64,000 nucleotides of DNA, taken from contig CAZBMD010000009.1 in the NCBI GenBank assembly GCA_964493325.1, forward strand, positions 1-64,000, in the 5' to 3' direction. The DNA comes from CAZBMD01 sp964493325. Lineage in GTDB: Bacteria; Babelota; Babeliae; Babelales; RVW-14. The position numbers and the translations under genes are program-made. This document shows positions 26,455 to 34,911 of the stretch, piece after piece (position 1 is the first letter of the stretch; every line of letters begins with the position of its first letter). The notes under the pieces were generated by a model. That model saw nothing but the letters and a program-made list of their open reading frames with translations, ran no database searches and had not been told where the DNA came from.

Positions 26455-27186
26455 TTATTTTTGATAGAAACTTCTCATTTGTTGACCAGCTCGCAGTACC
26501 CAAGATGAATCGCAAAAATCAGAATACAAATTAGACACACGCCCTCTGCCATTATTCTTAGCAACACGATCATTTCGTATTCCCAAACAGGTCAGCCTGC
26601 TACTCCACGATTGAATTAATTGATTTTTAAAATACATAACCCTTCCTAAAATCAATTCTTCAAGACATAAATTTTCACAGTCTTCATGAATAAGTGTCTC
26701 GAGTTTTTCAAGAAGATTAAAAATCATTTCGCGCTCGGTAAAATTTGTAAATCCTCGATATTCTTTTTTTGATAAATATTCTAAAACTCTATCTTCTCCA
26801 CCCAAGATATCTTGAAAGACAAAAAGCTCATAATAAAGGTAGGCAAGAAGCAGCGCACATAAATTATCTTGCTGCAAATATTTTTGAAAAATTCCATTAC
26901 AAAATCTTTCATCAAGAACCATGTTACACAGTACATCTTCATAGGAATAATTTTTAAACGGTTGCTTAAAATTTCTATCCTCAATGTACTTCTCCTTAAT
27001 AAACTTATAGAGTTTGGTATTTTGATCTTCAAGTAAATAATTAATAAGATCGGCAACAGGCGCAAGTACTTCTGACGATTGAATTGGTTTTCTTACACAG
27101 TCACGAATTACTTCCAAATCATTCTGCATTGCAATACACGTATTAGCAAAAACCAATAACAGGCAGTATGTATAAAATCGCTTCAT
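26455..27186 (-). CDS. Small secreted protein of unknown function
   Basis: A 243-aa protein with a signal peptide (MKRFYTYCLLLVFANTCIAM) and a helical, charged mature part without recognisable motifs; it contains several cysteines (NLCALL, ENLCLEEL, LTCLG). The ATG at 27186 has AAAGG 9 nt upstream and lies 13 nt after the DNA ligase gene, so it is probably the last gene of the plsY-ligase transcript. No family recognised. Confidence 0.55.
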   Translation of the reverse strand: MKRFYTYCLLLVFANTCIAMQNDLEVIRDCVRKPIQSSEVLAPVADLINYLLEDQNTKLYKFIKEKYIEDRNFKQPFKNYSYEDVLCNMVLDERFCNGIFQKYLQQDNLCALLLAYLYYELFVFQDILGGEDRVLEYLSKKEYRGFTNFTEREMIFNLLEKLETLIHEDCENLCLEELILGRVMYFKNQLIQSWSSRLTCLGIRNDRVAKNNGRGRVSNLYSDFCDSSWVLRAGQQMRSFYQK

Positions 27187-27199
27187 TATCAACAACCTT

Positions 27200-28960
27200 T
27201 CATTTTTTCTTTTTGAATTGCAACTTAAAAAGTGCCTCTACTTCGTTAACCGTCGTCGCTTCAAGCGCTGACTTGTCAGGACGATACCCCATCAAGCGCG
27301 GAAAGCGCAACGCTAGCCCAAGCTCACCTTCTTTGGCACCAGTACGATGAAGAGGGGACCGGGTAATTTCGTCTGCACGCACCATACAAATAATTTCTGG
27401 AGCAACCCAAACATCAGGATACAGCTCTTTGGCACACTCAACATTGTGAGGTCGCTTTTCAACCCTGCGCTCATCGCAAGCTTTTTTTTGCTCCCGCCAT
27501 TCTTCGTCAGAAAGACCAGTACCAAGCTTTGCAATGGTTTGGAAACAATCTTGTTCTTGGTTATAGACACCGACAAGCAAAGCGCCAATACCAAACTTAG
27601 CTCGCTTGCCATGCCCAAAATAGTACCCCAAAATCACACAGTCCAGCGTATCATCAATTTGCCCAGACTCCTGACGCTTGAGCTTAATCCAGTTAAAATT
27701 TCGCTTACCAGGTTGATACACAGCATCTGGCCGTTTAACGACAAGTCCTTCTAGACCCAATGAAATATTTTGTTCAAAGTAGCGCTCCAGATCAACTGCC
27801 TTAGCAATCTCTACTTCTTCGATAGGAAAAATGATATCATGCTTTTTGATATCAGCATGATCAAGAAGATGGACAAGTTTTTTACGACGGTGTTCGTGTG
27901 TTTCCGATAACAACGAAACTCCATCACTATACAAAAGATCAAATAAATAAAGCTTGAGCGGATACTCCTCAGCAACGCGTTCAACATCATGTTTGCGCTT
28001 GCGTTTGACCGTCTCTTGGAATGGAAGAAAGCTTCCCGTCTCACTATCAAAAGCTATTGCTTCCCCTTCTGCAACCAGGGAATCTACTTTAAGATCTAAA
28101 ACCGCAGCCTTCAGGTCTGGAAACATTTGTGACATATCTTGCAAATTGCGTGAATAAAATCTAATAAGCGGCTCTTTGCCGGTGCGATCGATATGAACCT
28201 GCAACCGAAAACCATCAAGTTTTGGTTGCGCTATGCAGTTGCCTAATTTTTTTACAATAGCATGTGCATCTGAAAGACGTTCTGCAGCTGCTGGGCGAAT
28301 AGGAATACCGGGAATGATTGCCATTTTCTGAATTCCAGCAACACCATCTTCTTTGAGTGTTTTAATTATAAGACCAATATCAGCAGAAATATTATAGGCA
28401 TCTTCAAGCGCTTGGCGAATAGATTTATCGCCGCACTCTGCCCATGAAAAGGCGTCAAGAAGCGTCATATCTGAAAAACCAAGTCGAAGCTTACCCAAAA
28501 TAATGCGGACCACATATTTTGCCGAAAGCGGATCGATCTCCTGAAGAATTTCTTTCAAAAATTGTTCTTTGACATCCTGACTACCAGTTCCTGTAATCGA
28601 TAAAAGTCGGTTTAATTTTTTATGCATTTCTGTGATTGATAGCTCATCATCAGTACTTGCTTGCCAGGTATGAGATGCAACAACAAGGCCCAGATCGCCC
28701 ATTTTATCTACCTGTTCCTTGATCTCATGCTGAGTACTTTTTGTTAGCTGCGCCAGAGCTTTGATCATGCCTTTTTCGGCAAAATTAAATTGTGTGCTCA
28801 CGTACACCGCATTCAAACTGCCAAGCGATAGATATGCAATAATAGCACTTTCTGCTGGCGTTGCTTCCTTTAAAATTTCGGCAAGGATTTTGGTAATCAA
28901 CGTGCGCGAAGATTCTTGCTCAATTTTTTCAAAAACTTCTGCAAGCTTATTAAATTTCAT
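27200..28960 (-). CDS. lig: ATP-dependent DNA ligase, archaeal type
   Basis: Seals nicks using ATP. The 586-aa protein has the three-domain layout of archaeal/eukaryotic ligase I: an N-terminal DNA-binding domain (residues ~1-220, with LRLGFSDMTLLDAF), the nucleotidyltransferase domain with motif I PKLDG (adenylated K247), motif IIIa-like LYLFDLLY, motif IV EGLVVKRPDAVYQPGKR, and motif V IKLKR; then an OB fold ending in ALRFPRLMGYRPDKSALEAT (motif VI region). Bacteria normally use NAD-dependent LigA for replication; ATP ligases of this full archaeal form are scattered among bacteria and probably moved by transfer. No Ku or polymerase domain is attached. Located between plsY and a secreted-protein gene. 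Confidence 0.93.
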   Translation of the reverse strand: MKFNKLAEVFEKIEQESSRTLITKILAEILKEATPAESAIIAYLSLGSLNAVYVSTQFNFAEKGMIKALAQLTKSTQHEIKEQVDKMGDLGLVVASHTWQASTDDELSITEMHKKLNRLLSITGTGSQDVKEQFLKEILQEIDPLSAKYVVRIILGKLRLGFSDMTLLDAFSWAECGDKSIRQALEDAYNISADIGLIIKTLKEDGVAGIQKMAIIPGIPIRPAAAERLSDAHAIVKKLGNCIAQPKLDGFRLQVHIDRTGKEPLIRFYSRNLQDMSQMFPDLKAAVLDLKVDSLVAEGEAIAFDSETGSFLPFQETVKRKRKHDVERVAEEYPLKLYLFDLLYSDGVSLLSETHEHRRKKLVHLLDHADIKKHDIIFPIEEVEIAKAVDLERYFEQNISLGLEGLVVKRPDAVYQPGKRNFNWIKLKRQESGQIDDTLDCVILGYYFGHGKRAKFGIGALLVGVYNQEQDCFQTIAKLGTGLSDEEWREQKKACDERRVEKRPHNVECAKELYPDVWVAPEIICMVRADEITRSPLHRTGAKEGELGLALRFPRLMGYRPDKSALEATTVNEVEALFKLQFKKKK

Positions 28961-29001
28961 TGGAACCCTAACCTGCTCATTGTACAGTCAAGACAACGTG
29001 C

Positions 29002-29577
29002 TCATGAATGTTTGTGATAAAAATATGAAAGAATATTCGAAGTATGGCGAAAAACCATCCAACTGCAAAGAAAAAATAAAAAATAAAGAGGCTTTTGCAG
29101 CCCTATAAGATACCAATTAAAACCGGTGATTGCACTCATCGAAATAAACGATGCAAGGAATGGTTGCTTACTCAATGCAAGAACCGCAAGCCACAGCGCC
29201 GCAAAGACAACACTCTGTAGCCATGGCAAAAAATAACAAAGAAGGCCAAAAGTTGTTGCAACACCCTTGCCACCGGTAAATTGCAAAAATACCGAAAAAG
29301 AGTTGCCAACTAATAATGCTGCTGCTAGATAATATGAAGCGCCATCGCCCAACAAAAAATGAGCTCCGCGCAAAAAAGAAAACGCTTTAACTGCATCAAT
29401 AAAAAAAACAAGAATAAAATATTTTTTGCCCACAACGCGGGCAACGTTACTTGCACCAGTGTTGCCTGAACCTTGCTGCCTGATATCAACACCAGCAACA
29501 AACCGAGCAACCAAGTATCCCGTTGGAATTGCCCCGACAAGATACGCAAGGACACTAGCTATTAAGATATGAACCAT
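29002..29577 (-). CDS. plsY: Glycerol-3-phosphate acyltransferase PlsY
   Basis: PlsY transfers an acyl group from acyl-phosphate to glycerol 3-phosphate, the first step of phospholipid synthesis in most bacteria. The 191-aa integral membrane protein has the three known loops: GSGNTGASNVARV (motif 1), the GGKGVATTFG glycine loop (motif 2), and a conserved Asn/Glu region in the last loop, over about five membrane segments. The ATG at 29577 is preferred since the longer open frame would run into the tRNA-Met gene. The partner PlsX is not in the window. Confidence 0.94.
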   Translation of the reverse strand: MVHILIASVLAYLVGAIPTGYLVARFVAGVDIRQQGSGNTGASNVARVVGKKYFILVFFIDAVKAFSFLRGAHFLLGDGASYYLAAALLVGNSFSVFLQFTGGKGVATTFGLLCYFLPWLQSVVFAALWLAVLALSKQPFLASFISMSAITGFNWYLIGLQKPLYFLFFLCSWMVFRHTSNILSYFYHKHS

Positions 29578-29598
29578 GAATTTATTCTTTTTGAGACA

Positions 29599-29675
29599 TG
29601 GTAGCGGCACAGGGATTCGAACCCAGGACCTACGGATTATGATTCCGCCGCTCTAACCAACTGAGCTATGCCGCC
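29599..29675 (-). tRNA. tRNA with CAT anticodon (probably elongator Met)
   Basis: A cloverleaf with acceptor GGCGGCA/TGCCGCT, discriminator A and encoded CCA; anticodon stem GCGGA/TCCGT around ATCATAA (anticodon CAT). It lacks the initiator features (three G-C pairs next to the anticodon loop), so it is elongator tRNA-Met or a lysidine-modified tRNA-Ile; the two cannot be separated by eye. It sits 23 nt before the plsY start. Confidence 0.92.
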
Positions 29676-29692
29676 ACACAATTTTTGAATTT

Positions 29693-31351
29693 TTAGAATT
29701 TCAATGTTTTAACTTCAAGGACATCGGTCAAAAACGCAAACAGCGATTTGAGAAAATAGATGCCCGCAAGAAGCGTTGCAAAAATACCTGCCATAAGCGT
29801 CACTGCAAAACCTTTGATTGCAGGACCGCCGTAATAAAACAAGACAAGTCCGGTTAGGAAGGTTGTAATGTTAGAATCTAAAATTACCGCCATCACACCA
29901 CTAAAACCATTGTCGATTGCTTTTTTAAGAGAAACCCCCGTGGAGATTTCTTCTTGTATTTTTTCATAGATCAAAATAGACGCATCAATCGCCATACCGA
30001 TAGTCAAAACCATTCCAGCAATACCAGGCAAGGTAAGCGTTGCTCCCAAGTAGCTCAAAACGAGCATCACCAGAAACAAGTTCACGATGAGTGCCAAAAC
30101 AGCCAAAAGCCCAGGAATGCGATAGTACAGTATACTAAAAATACACAGTAACAACAGCGCAATTAAACAAGCCATCATGCCTTTGCTAATGGAATCTTGC
30201 CCTAGCGAAGCGCCAACACGGCTTTCTTGCTCAAATTTAATTGGAGCCAAGAGCGATCCGGACTTCAAAACTACTGATAAATCGAATGCTTCTTTCGCAC
30301 TGGTAATCCCATTGATAACGCCGCTTCCACCACCGATAGCCTGTTTGATGGTAGGAGAACTGAACATCACGTCATCAATAATTATGCCCAAACTGCGACC
30401 AACATTATTACCTGTCAACTCGCCAAATTCACGAGCACCGGTACTGTCAAGCTTAAAGCCAACCATTGGTTTGTTAAATTCATCACGAGAAACCTCAGCG
30501 TGAACTATGCGATCACCAGTCATATCTGGGAACACTGACACCAAGTACCAGCGACCAATTTCATCATCTCCCTCGTCAAGATCACGACGGCCAGGAATGA
30601 TCATTTTATCAGAAGGCAAATCGCCATCAAATTTATCAAAGAGCGCATCTTTAGTTGAAGCTACATCTTCAACAATCTTAAACTCTAAATGAGCTGTCTT
30701 TGTGATTACTTTTTTTACGCCATCAGGATCATCAACACCTGGCATCTGAACTACTATTTGACGTTCACCATGTTGCTGCACCACAATACCTTCAACGCCA
30801 TAACCACCAAGTCGGTTGGTCAAAACGTTAACAGCTTGCTCAACGGCACCGGAGCGAACACGTTGCTCAGATTCTGGAGCAATGCTTGCCACAACTACGT
30901 TTTCAGCAAGCTTAACGCGAAGCGCTGCTGATTTCTTTTCTTTCATCAAATTAAAACAGGATTTTGCTGCAGCTTCTTCGTCAAACGAAAGATGCAACTC
31001 AAGGCCTTTTAATTCACGTTTTTCAGGAAGAACACTCAGCTGATTGTTCTTAAAAAAACTATCTAGACTTTTATTTTCTGCCGCAAGCCGTGATTCAATT
31101 GCTTTTTCTACTTCAACACCAAGAACCAAATAGGTTCCGCCAGCAAGATCTATTCCCTTTTTTATGTAGGACAGTTGCATAGCGCTAGCGTATGCACGCA
31201 ATTTCCCCATAAGCCCGACCTCTTGCTCCTGAGCCTGCTTCAAGATTTTCTTGTCAAAAGACACCATGAAATAAGAGCTAACAGCCAATATCGCTACCCA
31301 CATCATGAGCGGTGATACAACAAATTTCATGAACCGTGCTTGAGTATTCAC
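29693..31351 (-). CDS. secD: Protein translocase subunit SecD
   Basis: SecD, with SecF, uses proton motive force to help release proteins from the SecYEG channel. The 552-aa protein has an N-terminal membrane segment, the P1 domain start GIDLAGGTYLVLGVEVEKA, a periplasmic region with GVEGIVVQQHGERQIVVQMP and KTAHLEFKIVE, and five C-terminal membrane segments with the RND pattern GIAGMVLTIGMAIDASILIYEKI. The GTG start is 6 nt after GAGGAG. secF is not adjacent on either side, unlike the usual secDF pair. Flanked by tRNA-Leu upstream and tRNA-Met downstream on the same strand. Relevant to the large load of exported proteins here. Confidence 0.95.
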   Translation of the reverse strand: MNTQARFMKFVVSPLMMWVAILAVSSYFMVSFDKKILKQAQEQEVGLMGKLRAYASAMQLSYIKKGIDLAGGTYLVLGVEVEKAIESRLAAENKSLDSFFKNNQLSVLPEKRELKGLELHLSFDEEAAAKSCFNLMKEKKSAALRVKLAENVVVASIAPESEQRVRSGAVEQAVNVLTNRLGGYGVEGIVVQQHGERQIVVQMPGVDDPDGVKKVITKTAHLEFKIVEDVASTKDALFDKFDGDLPSDKMIIPGRRDLDEGDDEIGRWYLVSVFPDMTGDRIVHAEVSRDEFNKPMVGFKLDSTGAREFGELTGNNVGRSLGIIIDDVMFSSPTIKQAIGGGSGVINGITSAKEAFDLSVVLKSGSLLAPIKFEQESRVGASLGQDSISKGMMACLIALLLLCIFSILYYRIPGLLAVLALIVNLFLVMLVLSYLGATLTLPGIAGMVLTIGMAIDASILIYEKIQEEISTGVSLKKAIDNGFSGVMAVILDSNITTFLTGLVLFYYGGPAIKGFAVTLMAGIFATLLAGIYFLKSLFAFLTDVLEVKTLKF

Positions 31352-31408
31352 AAATTTCTCCTCAAACGACTTAACCTACTCTCTCACTGTATTACAAAAC
31401 TAATTAAG

Positions 31409-31495
31409 TGGTGCCGAGGAAGGGACTCGAACCCTTATGGGATTTCTCCCGCTGCCCCCTTAAAGCAGTGCGTCTACCAATTTCGCCACCTCGGC
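31409..31495 (-). tRNA. tRNA-Leu with anticodon AAG
   Basis: A class II tRNA: acceptor GCCGAGG/CCTCGGC, discriminator A and encoded CCA; D stem GCG/CGC; long variable arm with stem GGGA/TCCC around GAAA; T arm AAGGG/CCCTT with TTCGAGT. The anticodon stem CTGCT/GGCAG closes the loop TTAAGGG, giving anticodon AAG, by the same geometry as E. coli tRNA-Leu(CAG) (CTAGC-TTCAGGT-GTTAG). A TAA reading would need a stem that does not pair. A34 in a bacterial tRNA-Leu is unusual. Confidence 0.93.
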
Positions 31496-31550
31496 TTCTA
31501 TGATTATGTGCGTTATTCGGCAAAAACTATGTTGCCTAAAACACTGCTAG

Positions 31551-31579
31551 ACTGTATCATAATCCAATATTGTTTGCAA
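31551..31579 (-). promoter_or_regulatory. Possible promoter for tRNA-Leu and secD
   Basis: On the - strand, TTGCAA (31579-31574), a 17-nt spacer and TACAGT (31556-31551) lie ~55 nt upstream of the tRNA-Leu 5' end. Each box matches consensus at four of six positions. Confidence 0.35.
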
Positions 31580-31706
31580 TAGGTTTTTATGTAGAAATGT
31601 TATATTTTTTTTACACTCACACAACTCAGAACCACAACAAACAACGACCTAGAGCAAATAATGCAACAATTTAATTTTTTTTCTCATCAGAAAGATTATA
31701 GAAAAA

Positions 31707-32138
31707 ATGAGTACTCAAGCGTTTATTCCGTACATCGGCGTCTGCGGTCTCTTGATCAAAGATAGCAAAGTTTTACTCATACACAGAGCTGCAGCTATTT
31801 ATGGCGGCAACTCGTATAGCCTCCCTGGCGGGCATGTTGATGGTAATGAGGCCATTCGTACTGCTCTTGCTCGTGAACTTCATGAAGAACTAGATATCAG
31901 TATAAACCCCGATGACGCACAATTCTTTCACGTCTCGCATCAAAAATCACCACACCGAGAATATGTTTCGTTTTTCTTTGTCATTCGAACGTGGCAAGGA
32001 GAGCTCACGAACAAAGAACCAGAAAAACATACACACCTTGATTGGTTTGATCTACACGATATTCCAGAAAACACTTTGTACCGCGAAGTCTTTGCCATGT
32101 ACCTGGACAAAATTTACTACTCAGAACGCGGCTGGTAA
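31707..32138 (+). CDS. Nudix hydrolase
   Basis: A 143-aa Nudix protein that would hydrolyse a nucleoside diphosphate linked to another group. The Nudix box reads GGHVDGNEAIRTALARELHEE; the usual Gly after EE is replaced (ELDI). N-terminal strand GVCGLLIKDSKVLLIHRAA is typical. It lies 29 nt upstream of nhaA and is probably cotranscribed. Substrate unknown (8-oxo-dGTP, ADP-ribose and others are possible). Confidence 0.9.
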   Translation: MSTQAFIPYIGVCGLLIKDSKVLLIHRAAAIYGGNSYSLPGGHVDGNEAIRTALARELHEELDISINPDDAQFFHVSHQKSPHREYVSFFFVIRTWQGELTNKEPEKHTHLDWFDLHDIPENTLYREVFAMYLDKIYYSERGW

Positions 32139-32167
32139 AGTTCTACACGTAAAAGAGGAGGCTCATT

Positions 32168-33367
32168 ATGCAAAACCCATCAGAAATAACCAGTGTTCGA
32201 AAAGGCCTTTTGCCTCGCCTTATCCGCGAATTTATGCAAACAGAATCGGCCAGCGGCATAGTGATGATTTTGTTTGCATTGCTAGCGATGCTTGCTGCTA
32301 ACTCGCCTTTATCATCACTCTACAAAGAATTAGTCAATGCTCCCATTACTTTTGGCTTTCAGGGCAGCATGGCCACCCACGCTCTAAAAGACTGGGTGAA
32401 AGACATTCTTATGGTGTTCTTCTTTCTGATTATTGGTTTGGAGCTTAAACGCGAGATGTGTGAGGGCTTCTTGTCCAAACGCGACCAAATTATTTTGCCA
32501 TTATTGGCAGCAACAGGCGGCATGATTGTTCCGGCATTGATATTCTTTTTGCTCAATCACGGCAGCCCTCAAACAATCCATGGATGGGCGATTCCATCAG
32601 CTACTGATATTGCCTTTGCATTGGCCACTTTAACACTCTTAAGCAAGCGCATTCCACCCGCTATAAAAATATTTCTGCTGGCAGTAGCCATATTTGATGA
32701 CCTGGGCGCAATAATCATTATCACCATATTTTATTCTACCGGACTTGCTCTTACTCCTCTATTGCTGGCCGCTAGTGGCCTGGCAGCACTGATAGTGCTC
32801 AATCGCGCTCATATCACCGTTATTACGCCATACATGCTCGTTGGCATATTCATGTGGTTTTGCTTTTATTTTTCTGGCATCCACACCACGCTGGCTGGTG
32901 TTATCGTCGGGCTAATGATTCCAATGCGTGATAAAAACGAACCGAAACATTCTCCACTCAATACCTGCATGCACTTCCTGCATCCATGGGTGAGCTTTTT
33001 GGTACTACCAATATTTGCCTTCACGAGTGCAGGCGTTGACCTAAAAGGGCTAAGTATTTCAGGCTTCCTTGAACCCTTACCTACGGGGATTGCACTTGGT
33101 TTATTCCTGGGCAAGCAAATGGGAATTTTTATCACATCATGGCTACTCATTAAAATAAAGTTGGTGAGTATGCCTGATGCAACGCAATGGAAACATCTCT
33201 ACGCAGTATCAGTCATTGCCGGTATCGGCTTCACCATGAGCCTATTCATTGGAATGCTGGCATTCTCCGACCCTCTTCTACAGGAAATGGTGAAAGTCGG
33301 TGTAATTGGCGGCTCTCTTCTTTGTATCCTGTGGGGTGGGATTATACTAAGAATTATTAAAGCATAG
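32168..33367 (+). CDS. nhaA: Na+/H+ antiporter NhaA
   Basis: Electrogenic antiporter exchanging internal Na+ (or Li+) for external H+, for sodium and pH homeostasis. The 399-aa protein has about twelve membrane segments and the functional aspartates: D147 in SATDIAFALA (E. coli D133) and D177/D178 in AIFDDLGAI (E. coli D163/D164). The LELKREMCEGFL block near residue 91 and GIGFTMSLFIGML near the end are also family markers. GAGGAG lies 7 nt upstream of the ATG. In intracellular bacteria NhaA-type carriers help them live in host cytoplasm or vacuoles; that role is inferred here. Confidence 0.97.
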   Translation: MQNPSEITSVRKGLLPRLIREFMQTESASGIVMILFALLAMLAANSPLSSLYKELVNAPITFGFQGSMATHALKDWVKDILMVFFFLIIGLELKREMCEGFLSKRDQIILPLLAATGGMIVPALIFFLLNHGSPQTIHGWAIPSATDIAFALATLTLLSKRIPPAIKIFLLAVAIFDDLGAIIIITIFYSTGLALTPLLLAASGLAALIVLNRAHITVITPYMLVGIFMWFCFYFSGIHTTLAGVIVGLMIPMRDKNEPKHSPLNTCMHFLHPWVSFLVLPIFAFTSAGVDLKGLSISGFLEPLPTGIALGLFLGKQMGIFITSWLLIKIKLVSMPDATQWKHLYAVSVIAGIGFTMSLFIGMLAFSDPLLQEMVKVGVIGGSLLCILWGGIILRIIKA

Positions 33368-33389
33368 CCGCCTGACCTCGCTACTCCCC

Positions 33390-34844
33390 TTAGTAAGTAT
33401 CGGTACGCACGCGCAGTGTTGAGAATTGCCACAGCTCGTCATCTGTCGGGACATTTTTCCCGTACCGCACATGAAGATTTTCACCCGACAACGGCGTCCA
33501 ATCTGTCGGTTGAGAAATAAACTGCCCAAGATATGGCTTAGCAATTTTTAAAACTTTTTCGTGATCAAGATGATCTGGCAAACAAAGACCAAGCTCTGGC
33601 TCTTCAATCATGCAACAAATTGCTGCAACAATGCTGATTGCCACCTGTAACGTGGTACTATTTTGCTCAGGAACAAGGGCACGCGCAGCGTCAATATCAA
33701 GAACGCTACCAATCCACCAAGCTCCAAAATCATGCCCCATCAAAAGACACCCGAGCTCATCAGCTCCACTGATAATTTCGTTGTTTAAAATGCGATGACG
33801 CTCCTGTGGAACAAATTGGCGCATTTTCATTTCATGAAGCGAATTCAGCGTTGAATCGGTTGGGCAATAGGCATAATGTACGGTCGGTCGATAGACAGCA
33901 TTTTCGCCATCCCATACCGTCAAATAGTCACTGATACTAAACGCCTCACCGTGCCTGATGACCATGCCTATTATTGGGCCTGATGGTACCCACGACTGTA
34001 CCCATGTATCAATCCCCTTAGATGAAAGACATATTTGATTTTTTGGTCCGGAGGCATGAGTCATTGCCCCCTTGGGCAGATCTTTTTCATGCGTACCCCA
34101 CCCGAGTTCTGCTGGAGCAAGACCCTCTTCAATAAGACCTTCTACACTCCAACTATTCACAAACTCATTCACCTGTTTAGGTTTGTTGGTAATTTGCGTG
34201 TCACGTTCAGAGATATGAATTGTTTTTACACCGGTGAGCATTGCAAGCTGTGCAAAATTTTTATCACTTATGGCACGCTCCAGTTGCTCATTGCGTGGAT
34301 CGCCAGCTTTTTCTTGAATAATTTTTGTGGCAATATCAATAAGCCCTTGCTTGGTCAAATGAGACACCAGACCAGGGTTTGCACCATGATCAACAACCGC
34401 AGTTGCCCCTTTTTTACTCCACCCCTTAACCAATTTTCGCATTGCCATTTGTCTTTTATATAAAGTCAAATCTGTTGGATGCCTTTTCTGCACATCAAGG
34501 TATGGATCCCATTCTTCAACAGATGTATTGATAAAAAGCACATCGTTGCGATGGCACCAATCAAGAAGAACACACGTGTCAATGTTCCATGCAAGGTCAA
34601 TCAAAATGTCGCCAGGACTGAGGTGCGAAGAAAGAATTTCTTGATAATTTTCTGGAGTCACACGCCCCTGAACAAAGGATACTCCTTGGTCAATAAGCGA
34701 TTGAATGCGATACCTATTATCGGCAAAATCCATCACCGTAATTTTGCTTGGCGCAATACTGATCTCCTTAAGAAGAAGCGGCAGGGTGCATTGGGCAACG
34801 CCACCACAACCAAGCATAAAAATTTTCTTATCGAATGTGGCCAC
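33390..34844 (-). CDS. Homospermidine synthase (saccharopine dehydrogenase-like)
   Basis: Makes sym-homospermidine from putrescine (with spermidine or a second putrescine) using NAD+. The 484-aa product has the N-terminal dinucleotide-binding motif IFMLGCGGVAQCTLPLLL, ILIDLAWNIDTCVLLDWC, NTSVEEWDPY, VVDHGANPGLVS, and a later region with GWGTHEKDLPKGAMTHASGP and IGMVIRHGEAFSI, all characteristic of bacterial homospermidine synthases. The GTG start has AAAGGAG 5 nt upstream. It follows htpX by 67 nt. No other polyamine gene is in the window, so the putrescine source is not visible and uptake from a host is possible. Confidence 0.93.
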   Translation of the reverse strand: MATFDKKIFMLGCGGVAQCTLPLLLKEISIAPSKITVMDFADNRYRIQSLIDQGVSFVQGRVTPENYQEILSSHLSPGDILIDLAWNIDTCVLLDWCHRNDVLFINTSVEEWDPYLDVQKRHPTDLTLYKRQMAMRKLVKGWSKKGATAVVDHGANPGLVSHLTKQGLIDIATKIIQEKAGDPRNEQLERAISDKNFAQLAMLTGVKTIHISERDTQITNKPKQVNEFVNSWSVEGLIEEGLAPAELGWGTHEKDLPKGAMTHASGPKNQICLSSKGIDTWVQSWVPSGPIIGMVIRHGEAFSISDYLTVWDGENAVYRPTVHYAYCPTDSTLNSLHEMKMRQFVPQERHRILNNEIISGADELGCLLMGHDFGAWWIGSVLDIDAARALVPEQNSTTLQVAISIVAAICCMIEEPELGLCLPDHLDHEKVLKIAKPYLGQFISQPTDWTPLSGENLHVRYGKNVPTDDELWQFSTLRVRTDTY

Positions 34845-34886
34845 GATTGCTCCTTTGTTCTAATGAATATGACTTTGTAGAAGAGT

Positions 34887-34908
34887 GGAACGGCTGGAAG
34901 CCGCTCCT
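34887..34908 (-). terminator. Hairpin after htpX
   Basis: On the - strand, GGAGCGGCT pairs with AGCCGTTCC (one G-T wobble) around TCC, four bases past the htpX stop codon. No long T run follows, so it may attenuate rather than fully end transcription. Confidence 0.4.
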
Positions 34909-34911
34909 GTG

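Noticed and set aside
31440..31480. tRNA-Leu read as a TAA-anticodon gene
   Set aside because: The TTTAA in the loop suggests TAA, but the stem then needed (ACTGC with GGGCA) does not pair; the AAG reading has a good stem and matches the geometry of other bacterial tRNA-Leu.
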